From the NCBI GenBank assembly GCA_016283075.1, contig JAEEMF010000034.1:1-30867 (forward strand): 30,867 nt of DNA. Direction: 5' to 3'. Position 1 is the first letter of the stretch, and each line of letters starts with the position of its first letter. The translations under genes and the position numbers were made by a program. Positions 7,583 to 14,610 of the stretch are shown piece by piece. Source of the DNA: Bacilli bacterium (GTDB lineage: Bacteria; Bacillota_I; Bacilli_A; RF39; UBA660). The notes below the pieces were generated by a model. The model saw nothing but the letters and a program-made list of their open reading frames with translations, was not told where the DNA came from and searched no databases.

Positions 7583-8236
7583 TTATTTCTGACCATATAT
7601 TTTCATTTCACCTATTGATGCATAACCTGATGCTGTATCGGAAGCCCAAGTTGAATTAACTTGTAATTTCCAGTATTTACTTTTAATAGCACTTCCAAGC
7701 ATTATAAAGTGCCATCTATAATCATATCCATCTGTCTGCCCAGAATAAACTTGATTCCAAGTACTACCATTAGTACTTGTATATATAACTATACTTCTAG
7801 GAAGACGAGTAATAAGATTATTACACTGAGGATATAAAGCAAATCCATAAATAGTTGGAATATCCTTTTTAAATTCAAATGTTAGATAATGAGGACCTCC
7901 TACTCCCGAAGTAACCCATGTATTAATATGAGCCGCATATGATCCATCAAATACTTTATATCCATAAGAACCATCACTAGAATAATTAGATGATGAAGTC
8001 ATCTTTAAATAATCTGATTCCCAGCCACTCATTCTTATATATATTTCTTTATCATAAAAACCTAGTTTTTTATCATATAAATAATCTATAGCATCATCTA
8101 CTTTTTCAACATTCCACTCTGTATCAGTAGGAGTATATCCTACATCAGAAGCATTATATGAGTATGCTAAAACAGTACCTATTCCCAAAATAAGTACTAT
8201 GATAAAAACATATTTATATTTAAATATATTCTTCAT
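7583..8236 (-). CDS. Exported F5/8 type C (discoidin-like) domain protein
   Basis: The 217-residue protein has an N-terminal signal or anchor helix (YVFIIVLILGIGTVLAYS). The module NASDVGYTPTDTEWNVEK follows, which recurs in the 8609-9082 gene. From about residue 70 there is a galactose-binding-like beta-sandwich: GSYGYKVFDGSYAAHINTWV, PHYLTFEFKK, RSIVIYTSTNGSTWNQVYSG and GYASIGEMKIYG match the F5/8 type C pattern. Such domains usually bind glycans or other surfaces outside the cell. I start at ATG 8236, seven bases after AGGAG; the in-frame ATG at 8242 is too close to that site. The promoter is TTGACT-17-TAAAAT. It lies between element copies 1 and 2. The ligand is unknown. Confidence 0.8.
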   Translation of the reverse strand: MKNIFKYKYVFIIVLILGIGTVLAYSYNASDVGYTPTDTEWNVEKVDDAIDYLYDKKLGFYDKEIYIRMSGWESDYLKMTSSSNYSSDGSYGYKVFDGSYAAHINTWVTSGVGGPHYLTFEFKKDIPTIYGFALYPQCNNLITRLPRSIVIYTSTNGSTWNQVYSGQTDGYDYRWHFIMLGSAIKSKYWKLQVNSTWASDTASGYASIGEMKIYGQK

Positions 8237-8261
8237 ACACATACTCCTACCTTATACCATT

Positions 8262-8290
8262 ATTTTAATACACTGTATAGATTCAGTCAA
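8262..8290 (-). promoter_or_regulatory. Promoter of the F5/8-domain gene
   Basis: Minus strand: -35 TTGACT (8285-8290), 17-bp spacer, -10 TAAAAT (8262-8267). Confidence 0.7.
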
Positions 8291-8403
8291 TTAAAGAAAT
8301 ATCTTAAATAAAAAAGGAAACAGGTATACTTTTGTTGTATATATTAATAGGAACGCATTTAGCGTTAGGTGATACCTTTTTTCATACGAAAGGAGGTGAT
8401 AGT

Positions 8404-8493
8404 ATGACAAAGAAAGATTTACTAATCTTATCTTTAATCATAATGATATATTTATTACTATCTCTCCTATTCTGGGTTATAGTAAAAATATAA
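8404..8493 (+). CDS. 29-aa hydrophobic peptide, candidate type I toxin (copy 2)
   Basis: Same 29-residue single-TM peptide as at 7367, identical in all 90 nucleotides, with the same AAAGGAGGTGAT site six bases from the ATG. It sits between the two exported-protein genes, on the opposite strand. The conserved ORF and ribosome binding site suggest it is still translated. The role is as uncertain as for copy 1. Confidence 0.7.
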   Translation: MTKKDLLILSLIIMIYLLLSLLFWVIVKI

Positions 8494-8565
8494 AAAAAAT
8501 CACCTAACAAATGTTAGGTGAAAACCCATCAAAAGGTATCACTTAGAAAGCTAAGCGTTCCTTCT
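8492..8565 (-). ncRNA. Predicted antisense RNA of element copy 2
   Basis: -35 TTGTAT (8595-8600), exactly 17 bp, -10 TAATAT (8572-8577). The terminator hairpin is 8500-8521, followed by eight U. The spacer sequence differs from copy 1 while the two boxes and their spacing are kept, which supports a working promoter. Confidence 0.55.
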
Positions 8566-8608
8566 ACTTATATATTAACATAAACACATAAATGATACAA
8601 GATATATA

Positions 8609-9082
8609 TTAATTATAGAGGTCAATAATAATATTACACCAAGATCCATTACCTTTTAAATGTAATTGAACCTGGGTATAAGTTCTATTAATAATATATT
8701 CTGTATCATAGAGAATTTCTTTGGTATGTTTAGTTGCGCCTGTATCATCTACTAAGTATTCTGAAGCGTTACAATCATCTCCTTGATGCCATCCTAAACG
8801 AATTTTATATTTACTATACATATTCTTCTTAGCATCAACTCGGTAAAGAACCGAGGAAGAAGTTGGAGATAAACTAATCATATCAGAATCTACCATCTTT
8901 TTTGCTTCAAAATTATAAAGCCAGTCAAGCGCTGATTTGGTATTATCTACGCTCCAGTTATCATCAATCGGATTAAATCCTACTTCACTAGCAATATATG
9001 AATATGCAAAAACTGTACTTGTAATAGTTACAAATACTCCAAGCGTAAAGAAAAATAATCTGCTCCTAAATATTTTCTTCAT
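8609..9082 (-). CDS. Exported protein sharing the N-terminal module of its neighbour
   Basis: The 157-residue protein has a signal or anchor helix (LFFFTLGVFVTITSTVFAYS), then ASEVGFNPIDDNWSVDNT. This aligns with ASDVGYTPTDTEWNVEKV of the 7583-8236 gene and is followed in both by an A-I/L-D-W/Y-LY helix. The C-terminal 90 residues are beta-rich (YKIRLGW, VQLHLKGNGSWCNIIIDLY) with two Cys (C in GDDCNAS and SWCNI) that could form a disulfide. I do not recognise that domain. The start is ATG 9082 behind AGGAA. The -35 and -10 of its promoter are separated by only 13 bp of a TA repeat. Likely surface-exposed; function unknown. Confidence 0.75.
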   Translation of the reverse strand: MKKIFRSRLFFFTLGVFVTITSTVFAYSYIASEVGFNPIDDNWSVDNTKSALDWLYNFEAKKMVDSDMISLSPTSSSVLYRVDAKKNMYSKYKIRLGWHQGDDCNASEYLVDDTGATKHTKEILYDTEYIINRTYTQVQLHLKGNGSWCNIIIDLYN

Positions 9083-9107
9083 AGACATATTCCTACCTTA
9101 TATTATT

Positions 9108-9132
9108 ATTTTAATATATATATATATATCAA
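9108..9132 (-). promoter_or_regulatory. TA-repeat promoter of the 8609-9082 gene
   Basis: -10 TAAAAT (9108-9113) aligns with the -10 of the neighbouring exported-protein gene, and TTGATA (9127-9132) fits a -35. They are separated by 13 bp inside an (AT)8 tract (9114-9129). The neighbour has a 17-bp spacer. Two more AT units would restore 17 bp. Confidence 0.45.
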
Positions 9133-9229
9133 GGATAAATAAAAAAGGATTTTAAAAGTTTACGACGTATCACATATATCGGAACGTTTAGTTAGGTGAG
9201 ACTTTTTTCATATGAAGGAAGTTGATAGC

Positions 9230-9319
9230 ATGACAAAGAAAGATTTACTAATCTTATCTTTAATCATAATGATATATTTATTACTATCTCTCCTATTCTG
9301 GGTTATAGTAAAAATATAA
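9230..9319 (+). CDS. 29-aa hydrophobic peptide (copy 3, weaker ribosome binding site)
   Basis: The 90-nt ORF is identical to copies 1 and 2, but the Shine-Dalgarno is degraded (AAGGAAG), so translation is probably weaker. A conserved coding sequence beside a diverged leader suggests either selection on the peptide or recent gene conversion of the ORF region. Confidence 0.6.
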   Translation: MTKKDLLILSLIIMIYLLLSLLFWVIVKI

Positions 9320-9392
9320 AAAAAAATCACCTAACAAATGTTAGGTGAAAACCTCCAAAAAGGTATCACTTAGCAAGCTAAGCGTTCCTTCT
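9318..9392 (-). ncRNA. Predicted antisense RNA of element copy 3
   Basis: Terminator hairpin 9327-9335 with 9340-9348 followed by nine U (9318-9326), and the same transcript body as copies 1 and 2. Upstream, the TTGTAT/TAATAT pair is not conserved; only AT-rich -10-like sequence (TATTAT or TATATA) remains, inside the end of sufD. Promoter activity is therefore doubtful. Confidence 0.35.
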
Positions 9393-9412
9393 ACTTATAT
9401 AATATCATATAT

Positions 9413-10405
9413 TTATAAAATATCATATATCTTATTTAATAATTCTTCTTTAAGTGAGTCATCTGTAATATTAGATATTACTTTATTAAGATCACCACTT
9501 AGAATTATTTTAATAGCATCTTTATAACTAAATCCTCTACTCATTACATAGAAAATTTTATCTTCCTCTACTTTACCAGTTGCTACTGAGTGTACTCCTT
9601 GTACATCTTCTTCAGTGCATAATAGTAGTGGTACTGATTTAGAGATTGCCTCATCTGATAGAAGAATACATTTTTCATATTCTTCTCCATTTGATTTAGC
9701 TGATCCTTTTACAAAATCAATACTCATTTTCATAGTCTTAGTAGCTTTATTATCTAGAATACCTACTGTATTTATATAACTAGTAGTATTCTTTCCAATA
9801 TTTTTAACATCATAGTTAATATCTATAATATCTTCATTTTTACCATAATAAAGGCTATTTAGACTATTTTTAGCGTTATTACCTAGAATATCACTATAAT
9901 AATTAGATACTTTAATATTACCTTCTAAATCAGTAATTATTGTATCTAGGTTAGCATGTTCATATATCTTATTATTTATAGAAGTAAATATCTTACTAGC
10001 TTTATCTAGTAGATTAATAATAGTAAGTTTAATATTTGAGTTTTCTTCTATATTAGTATCTACTACTAAATAGTGAAATGCTTTAGTTCCTCTATATACT
10101 AAAGTAATATCAGCACTACTATTCTTAGAAGCATTTATTACTACTTTTTCAGATAAATTAGTTATGTTATTAGTTAAAATGATAGGTTCATAATTAGTAT
10201 ATTTATCTAGATTAATTGTAGTTAAAAGATAATCTTCTACTTCTAGACCAAGTTTAGAAGTAAGATTATTTTCTATATTTGATTTTACTTCTATACTATT
10301 TGATTCATAATAAGTAAAGTTACTTTTAGGAATATCTATATCTAAAGAGATATTATTTACACCAAAACTATTAGAAGTTCTAACAGGTATATTATTTAGT
10401 TTCAT
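9413..10405 (-). CDS. sufD: Fe-S cluster assembly protein SufD-like
   Basis: The 330-residue SufB/SufD-family protein is shorter than typical SufD (about 420), mostly at the N-terminus. The beta-helix core and C-terminal family block are present: LLLCTEEDVQGVHSVATGKV keeps the conserved His of the usual HGAT region, followed by FYVMSRGFSYKDAIKIIL. In SufBC2D complexes SufD partners SufB on the scaffold for cluster assembly in the cytoplasm. Its ATG overlaps the sufB stop (TAATG), indicating coupling. It is the last gene of the Rrf2-sufC-sufB-sufD unit. No strong terminator was seen; the antisense side of element copy 3 follows directly. Confidence 0.88.
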   Translation of the reverse strand: MKLNNIPVRTSNSFGVNNISLDIDIPKSNFTYYESNSIEVKSNIENNLTSKLGLEVEDYLLTTINLDKYTNYEPIILTNNITNLSEKVVINASKNSSADITLVYRGTKAFHYLVVDTNIEENSNIKLTIINLLDKASKIFTSINNKIYEHANLDTIITDLEGNIKVSNYYSDILGNNAKNSLNSLYYGKNEDIIDINYDVKNIGKNTTSYINTVGILDNKATKTMKMSIDFVKGSAKSNGEEYEKCILLSDEAISKSVPLLLCTEEDVQGVHSVATGKVEEDKIFYVMSRGFSYKDAIKIILSGDLNKVISNITDDSLKEELLNKIYDIL

Positions 10406-11814
10406 TATCCTATTACCCCCTCTAGTTCTAAATCAATTAATCTATTCATTTCAACTGCGTATTCTACTGGGAAGGATTTAGTAATTGGTTCAGCAAAACC
10501 TCTTACTATTAAAGCTTTTGCTTCTTCTTCAGTAAATCCTCTACTCATACAGTAAAAAATAACTTCATCACTTATTTTCCCAACTGATGCTTCATGAGAA
10601 AATACTGTATCACTATTTTCTATTTTATTTACTGGAACAGTATCTGTTCTAGATAAACTATCTAGCATAAGTGAGTTACAAGATAAAGCAACATTTGAGT
10701 TCTTAGCATGCTTTCTTACATCTACAAAACTTCTCCAAGTACTTATTCCTCCATCTTTAGTAATAGACTTAGTATTAATTGTAGAATAAGTATTAGGAGC
10801 ATTATGTATTACTTTTATACCAGTATCAATATTTTGACCACTTCCGGCAAAAGTAAGACCATAGTACTCACATCTTGCTCCTTCACCATTTAAGATATTG
10901 AGTGGATATAGCATTGATACTTTAGAACCAAAGGCTCCAGTAATCCACTCTACTTTACCATTTTTCCCTACTATAGCTTTCTTAGTATTTAAGTTATACA
11001 TATTTTTAGACCAGTTTTCGATAGTAGAAAATTTTAAATATGCATTATCTTTTACATAAAGTTCTACACATCCAGCATGAATGTTGTTTTCATTATAACC
11101 AGGTGCTGAGCATCCCTCTATAAATTCTACGCTTGAGTCTTCATCAGCAACTATTAAAGTATGTTCAAACTGTCCAGCTGCTTTAGAGTTAAAGCGGTAA
11201 TAAGACTGAACTGGAAAATCAAGTTTTACTCCTTTAGGAATATAAATAAATGATCCTCCAGAGAATAAAGCGTAATGAAGTGCCATAAACTTGTGATCAT
11301 TAATTGGCGCTATCTTACAGAAGTATTCTTTAACAAGCTCTGGATACTTCTTAATAGCTGTATCTATATCGCAGTAAATAACTCCTTTTTTCTCTAGTTT
11401 TTCTTTCAAGTTATGATATACAAATTCACTATCAAACTGAGCTCCTACTCCAGCAAATGATTTCTTTTCTGCTTCAGGTATTCCTAAAGCATCAAACATT
11501 TTTCTTACGTCTTCTGGAACGTCTTCCCACTTAGTATTTATTTTAGATTTAGTTTTAACATAAGTATCTATTTTATCTATATCTAAATCACTTATATCAG
11601 GTCCCCATGAAGGCATAGGAAGTTTATAATACATATCTAAAGCTTTTAATCTTAAATCTAAAACCCACTGTGGTTCATTTTTTAATTTAGAAATGTTTCT
11701 TACTATTTCTTCACTTAAACCCGTATATTTTGTTTCTATTTCTGATTTTGTTACTACATCATATATATTACGGATTTTTTCATCTTTATATTGATCAACA
11801 TTTGTTTTAGTCAT
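10405..11814 (-). CDS. sufB: Fe-S cluster assembly scaffold SufB
   Basis: The 469-residue protein has the usual SufB length. Diagnostic blocks include KSFAGVGAQFDSEFVYHNLK, the HYALFSGGSFIYIPKGVKLD block, the HAGCVELYVKDNAYLKFSTI block and the C-terminal SRTDTVPVNKIENSDTVFSH-EASVGKIS region with FYCMSRGFTEEEAKALIVRGF. SufB builds nascent Fe-S clusters with SufC and SufD. The ALSCNS Cys is at the conserved position implicated in sulfur handling. The start follows AAAGGA, two bases after the sufC stop. The operon has no sufS or sufU here, so the cysteine desulfurase and sulfur carrier must lie elsewhere. Confidence 0.95.
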   Translation of the reverse strand: MTKTNVDQYKDEKIRNIYDVVTKSEIETKYTGLSEEIVRNISKLKNEPQWVLDLRLKALDMYYKLPMPSWGPDISDLDIDKIDTYVKTKSKINTKWEDVPEDVRKMFDALGIPEAEKKSFAGVGAQFDSEFVYHNLKEKLEKKGVIYCDIDTAIKKYPELVKEYFCKIAPINDHKFMALHYALFSGGSFIYIPKGVKLDFPVQSYYRFNSKAAGQFEHTLIVADEDSSVEFIEGCSAPGYNENNIHAGCVELYVKDNAYLKFSTIENWSKNMYNLNTKKAIVGKNGKVEWITGAFGSKVSMLYPLNILNGEGARCEYYGLTFAGSGQNIDTGIKVIHNAPNTYSTINTKSITKDGGISTWRSFVDVRKHAKNSNVALSCNSLMLDSLSRTDTVPVNKIENSDTVFSHEASVGKISDEVIFYCMSRGFTEEEAKALIVRGFAEPITKSFPVEYAVEMNRLIDLELEGVIG

Positions 11815-11816
11815 AA

Positions 11817-12563
11817 TTAATCCTTTATATAATCTTTAAATCCATTCTTTTCGATTTCGTAAGCTAGTTCTTTTTTACCAGTCTTAACAATCTTCCCATC
11901 ACTTAATATATGAACATAGTCAACATCAAGATCCTCTATCATTTTCATAGAGTGTGTAATGACAATAATAGCATTATCACTTGTTTTAAATTCTCTTATA
12001 CCTTTTACTACTGTTTTAATAGCATCAACATCTAGTCCTGAATCAGTTTCATCTAGCATTGCTAGTTTAGGATTTAACATAAGCATTTGAAGTATTTCAG
12101 TTTTCTTTCTTTCTCCTCCTGAAAAACCTACATTAAGTTCTCTATGTTGATAATCTCTACTAAAGTTAAGTAAATCACTTTTGTTATTTAAGTCTTTTAC
12201 AAAACTATATAGATTAGTATTTTTATCTTTAGTATTAATAGCACTTCTAATAAAGTTTGCTACTGTTATACCTGGTATTTCTATAGCATTTTGAAAAGAC
12301 ATAAAGATACCTAGTTTTGCTCTTTCATTAGTCTTTAAATCCATTATACTTTTACCTTCAAAAAGGATATCTCCTTCTGTAACAATATATCTTGGACTAG
12401 AAAGAACGGTATTTGCAAGTGTTGATTTACCTGCTCCATTAGGACCCATTATTACATGTATTTCACCTTTATTAACTGTTAAATCAAGTCCATTTAAAAT
12501 ATGTTTATCATGGTCATCTGAAGCAATTGTTTTAACACCTTTTATCTCAAGTAATTTTTCCAT
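11817..12563 (-). CDS. sufC: Fe-S assembly ATPase SufC
   Basis: The 248-residue ABC-type ATPase energises the SufB-SufD scaffold. Visible motifs are Walker A GPNGAGKST (about 40-48), the Q-loop MSFQNAIEIPG, the signature FSGGERKK (near 148), Walker B LAMLDETDSGLD (near 170) and the switch His in IVITHS. Most SufC proteins have LDEIDSGLD; Thr replaces Ile here, a mild change. It follows the Rrf2 gene with AGGAGG overlapping that gene's TAG stop, so the two are cotranscribed. It has no transmembrane partner, as expected for SufC. Confidence 0.95.
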   Translation of the reverse strand: MEKLLEIKGVKTIASDDHDKHILNGLDLTVNKGEIHVIMGPNGAGKSTLANTVLSSPRYIVTEGDILFEGKSIMDLKTNERAKLGIFMSFQNAIEIPGITVANFIRSAINTKDKNTNLYSFVKDLNNKSDLLNFSRDYQHRELNVGFSGGERKKTEILQMLMLNPKLAMLDETDSGLDVDAIKTVVKGIREFKTSDNAIIVITHSMKMIEDLDVDYVHILSDGKIVKTGKKELAYEIEKNGFKDYIKD

Positions 12564-12571
12564 ATTTCCTC

Positions 12572-12964
12572 CTATATATAGTCTCTTAAAGTTTTATTCT
12601 TTAAGTAATCAAGTTCTATTTTAAACATGTCATTCCATATATCAAAAACAACACATTTACCTTTATGACATCCACCAGACTCTACACACTTTAAAGAAGA
12701 TACTCTTCCTTCAGCAAGTTTAACTATTTCATATAAAGTATATTCTTCCGGTTTTCTTTTTAATTTATAACCTCCTAAGTTACCTCTTTCAGTTATAAAT
12801 AAATCACCTTTTTTAAGTATACCTATTATCTTCTCTAAATATTTTAAAGATAAATTATTATCTTTAGCAATATCAGCTATTGAAATAAACTTATCTTCTT
12901 TATAATGTTTAGCTAAATAAGTCATACATATTAAAGCATATTCTCCTTTTGTAGAAATCTTCAT
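12572..12964 (-). CDS. Rrf2-family regulator of the suf operon
   Basis: The 130-residue winged-helix protein begins MKISTKGEYALICMTYLAKH, typical of Rrf2/IscR. The helix-turn-helix region reads ISIADIAKDNNLSLKYLEKI and the wing GNLGGYKLKR. Three Cys in KCVESGGCHKGKC (spacing x5, x4) match the cluster-binding segment of IscR-like sensors. I start at ATG 12964 behind GGTGAT (12969-12974); the longer frame to 13015 has no ribosome binding site and runs through the promoter. Being first in the suf operon, with a dyad overlapping its -10, it probably represses the operon according to Fe-S status. Sulfur or cysteine sensing, as in CymR, is a less likely alternative. Confidence 0.9.
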   Translation of the reverse strand: MKISTKGEYALICMTYLAKHYKEDKFISIADIAKDNNLSLKYLEKIIGILKKGDLFITERGNLGGYKLKRKPEEYTLYEIVKLAEGRVSSLKCVESGGCHKGKCVVFDIWNDMFKIELDYLKNKTLRDYI

Positions 12965-12982
12965 AAACATCACCATATTCAA

Positions 12983-13010
12983 TATATACCATTTTGGTAG
13001 GAATTGTAAA
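12983..13010 (-). promoter_or_regulatory. suf operon promoter with overlapping dyad operator
   Basis: Minus strand: -35 TTTACA (13005-13010), 16-bp spacer, extended -10 TGG-TATATA (12983-12991). The dyad TACCA-AAA-TGGTA (12987-12999) overlaps the -10 and spacer. It is the probable Rrf2 binding site; the assignment is inferred from position. Confidence 0.6.
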
Positions 13011-13011
13011 T

Positions 13012-13042
13012 ACAAAAAAAGAAATTATTAAAATTTCTTTTT
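13012..13042 (-). terminator. Terminator after the HAD gene
   Basis: 11-bp A/T-rich stem (13016-13026 with 13032-13042) followed by a U tract on the minus strand; overlaps the HAD stop codon. Confidence 0.75.
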
Positions 13043-13670
13043 AAATATGTTTATTTACAAAGTCTTTCATTAAAGAAATGTCATCACCAGTAACACATAA
13101 AGCGTTTATACCAGCTTCTATAGCAGATTTAACATTTCCTTCTTTATTATCAAAGAAAATAATATCTTTAGGTTCTATGCCAGTATTTTTAATTACATAG
13201 TTAAATATTTCTATATCAGGTTTAGCTAGTCCTAGTTCAAAAGATAAAAACTTAAAAGGAATTCTATTATAATCTAAATTTTTTCTTAATCTATCTTTTA
13301 CTAAAAATACTGTATTAGATAAAAGTCCTACATTAATACCTTTATCCATAAGACTATTCATATACTCTATTACATCTTTATAGATAGGCATCTTTAAAGC
13401 ATTTTTATGATACTCATCTATAAATTCATCTAAAGTACACCCTAAATTAAATCTTCTTTTAATTATAATAAACCATTCTTCTATTTTTTGAAGACTATCA
13501 ACAGTATTTAAATTAATACCATCTACTTCCCATGTCCATTTATCAAGTATTTCTTCGTCAGAGTAACTATCATTAAAATGTTTAATTGTATCTACTCTTA
13601 TATCTAAAGTATTGTAAGATCCATTTTCTTTTTCAATTACTCCGCCAATATCAAATAATACTAACTTCAT
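13041..13670 (-). CDS. HAD-superfamily hydrolase (HAD-IA, YihX-like)
   Basis: The 209-residue cytoplasmic phosphatase-like protein has motif I FDIGGVI at the N-terminus, motif II LLSNT (near 116), the motif III Lys in LAKPD and motif IV IIFFDNKEGNV. A helical cap lies between residues 15 and 85. Motif I keeps the nucleophile Asp but lacks the second Asp of DxD (Gly instead). This also occurs in the YihX-like sugar-phosphatase branch, so activity cannot be excluded. Its ATG overlaps the stop of the upstream acyltransferase-like gene (TAATG), so the two are cotranscribed. The substrate is unknown. Confidence 0.85.
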   Translation of the reverse strand: MKLVLFDIGGVIEKENGSYNTLDIRVDTIKHFNDSYSDEEILDKWTWEVDGINLNTVDSLQKIEEWFIIIKRRFNLGCTLDEFIDEYHKNALKMPIYKDVIEYMNSLMDKGINVGLLSNTVFLVKDRLRKNLDYNRIPFKFLSFELGLAKPDIEIFNYVIKNTGIEPKDIIFFDNKEGNVKSAIEAGINALCVTGDDISLMKDFVNKHI

Positions 13671-14515
13671 TATCTTTCCTCTTTAGGAACAGTAATATGT
13701 TCACTCATCTTTTCCATCATTACTTTTGGATTACGATACATATATTCAATAAGTTTTAAAGCTTTAATAATATAGAATCCATCTGCTACTCTTTCATCTA
13801 TAACAGCACCCATTGTCATATATTTCTTTCCATCTTTTTCATATATTTCGCCAAATGAAATAATAAAGGAGTTAGTTCCAAATTCCATTAAGTGATGATA
13901 TATAGCATTAGTTTTAAAAACACCAATATCTGTTACTACACCTGATGCATAATAAAGGTTTCCATCCATTAAACTCTTTGGAAGCCATCCATGTCTATCA
14001 AGCCATTTTAAGAATCCTATAATAGGTATTCTTAAGAATTTAGGAAGTTTTCCTAAGAAGTCTGCTGCACCATCTGCAGAATCTCCTTTACAATCTTTAG
14101 AACGCATTCTTTTTACTTTATCACTAATAAAGTTAGATACATCTATTAAAGTATCGTTTTCTTTAAAAGGAACTACTGTCATAAGTTCAACAGCTTCATC
14201 TTCAAATTTAGTTTTAGCTACAAAACTAATACTCTTTTCTTTATGTTCATACATAGTTCTATTTGCTATAAAATAATTTAATCTTGGTCTAGCATATAAA
14301 GTTCTTCCTAATATATAACACATTCCATGGAAGTATGTAACACTAGGATAATCCTTTTTTAATTTATCTATATACTTACAAAAATTAGTAACATCTATTT
14401 CAACATTAGAATATACTTCTGATTCTGCTCTAGTAGGAGCAAAATCAATTAAGATATTTGTCATACCATGAAGTCCTTTTACCCTTTTACCATCTCTTCT
14501 ATCTAATATACTCAT
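13670..14515 (-). CDS. Stand-alone E2/CAT-fold acyltransferase-like protein
   Basis: The 281-residue protein matches the catalytic domain of 2-oxoacid dehydrogenase E2 and chloramphenicol acetyltransferase. SVTYFHGMCYILGRTLYARP and LNYFIANRTMYEHKEKSISF fit the CoA-side strands, and the C-terminal MGAVIDERVADGFY aligns with the E2 active-site block DHRVxDG. There is no lipoyl domain, no peripheral subunit-binding domain and no E1 or E3 gene nearby. The catalytic His of HxxxD is Glu here (ExxxD), so normal acetyl transfer is doubtful. The start is set by AGGAGG, with an extended -10 at 14545-14553. It forms a two-gene unit with the HAD gene. Function is unknown. Confidence 0.75.
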   Translation of the reverse strand: MSILDRRDGKRVKGLHGMTNILIDFAPTRAESEVYSNVEIDVTNFCKYIDKLKKDYPSVTYFHGMCYILGRTLYARPRLNYFIANRTMYEHKEKSISFVAKTKFEDEAVELMTVVPFKENDTLIDVSNFISDKVKRMRSKDCKGDSADGAADFLGKLPKFLRIPIIGFLKWLDRHGWLPKSLMDGNLYYASGVVTDIGVFKTNAIYHHLMEFGTNSFIISFGEIYEKDGKKYMTMGAVIDERVADGFYIIKALKLIEYMYRNPKVMMEKMSEHITVPKEER

Positions 14516-14544
14516 ATAAATCCTCCTAATATATAACTATATTT

Positions 14545-14579
14545 AGTATAACATATTTTTTTAGTAAATGTGATATAAT
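14545..14579. promoter_or_regulatory. Back-to-back extended -10 promoters
   Basis: Minus strand TG-T-TATACT (14545-14553) drives the acyltransferase-like/HAD pair. Plus strand TG-A-TATAAT (14571-14579) drives the CarD-like pair. Neither has a good -35. Confidence 0.6.
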
Positions 14580-14610
14580 ATATATAGAGAACACTTTAGA
14601 AGGAGGTCAA

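Larger units (their letters stand above)
8306..8600. repeat. Repeat element copy 2
   Basis: Almost identical to copy 1 over about 295 bp, including ORF, hairpin, inverted repeats (GGAACGC 8350-8356, GCGTTCC 8555-8561) and antisense promoter boxes. Differences are a few substitutions (for example CATACG for CATATG before the ribosome binding site) and divergence between the -35 and -10 of the antisense promoter. Confidence 0.85.
9137..9401. repeat. Repeat element copy 3, diverged 5' leader
   Basis: The ORF, terminator hairpin and right end match copies 1 and 2. The left 90 bp is diverged: GGAACG (9181-9186) and GTTAGGTGA remain, but the middle is replaced, and the ribosome binding site is AAGGAAGTTGAT instead of AAAGGAGGTGAT. 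The right end abuts the end of sufD (9413). Confidence 0.75.

Noticed and set aside
8937..9155. Plus-strand ORF of 72 codons opposite the 8609-9082 gene
   Set aside because: It lies antisense to a gene with signal peptide, ribosome binding site and promoter, and has no ribosome binding site of its own.
7269..9401. CRISPR array
   Set aside because: The three repeats are about 295 bp long, about 1 kb apart, and contain an ORF. There are no short regular spacers and no cas genes.
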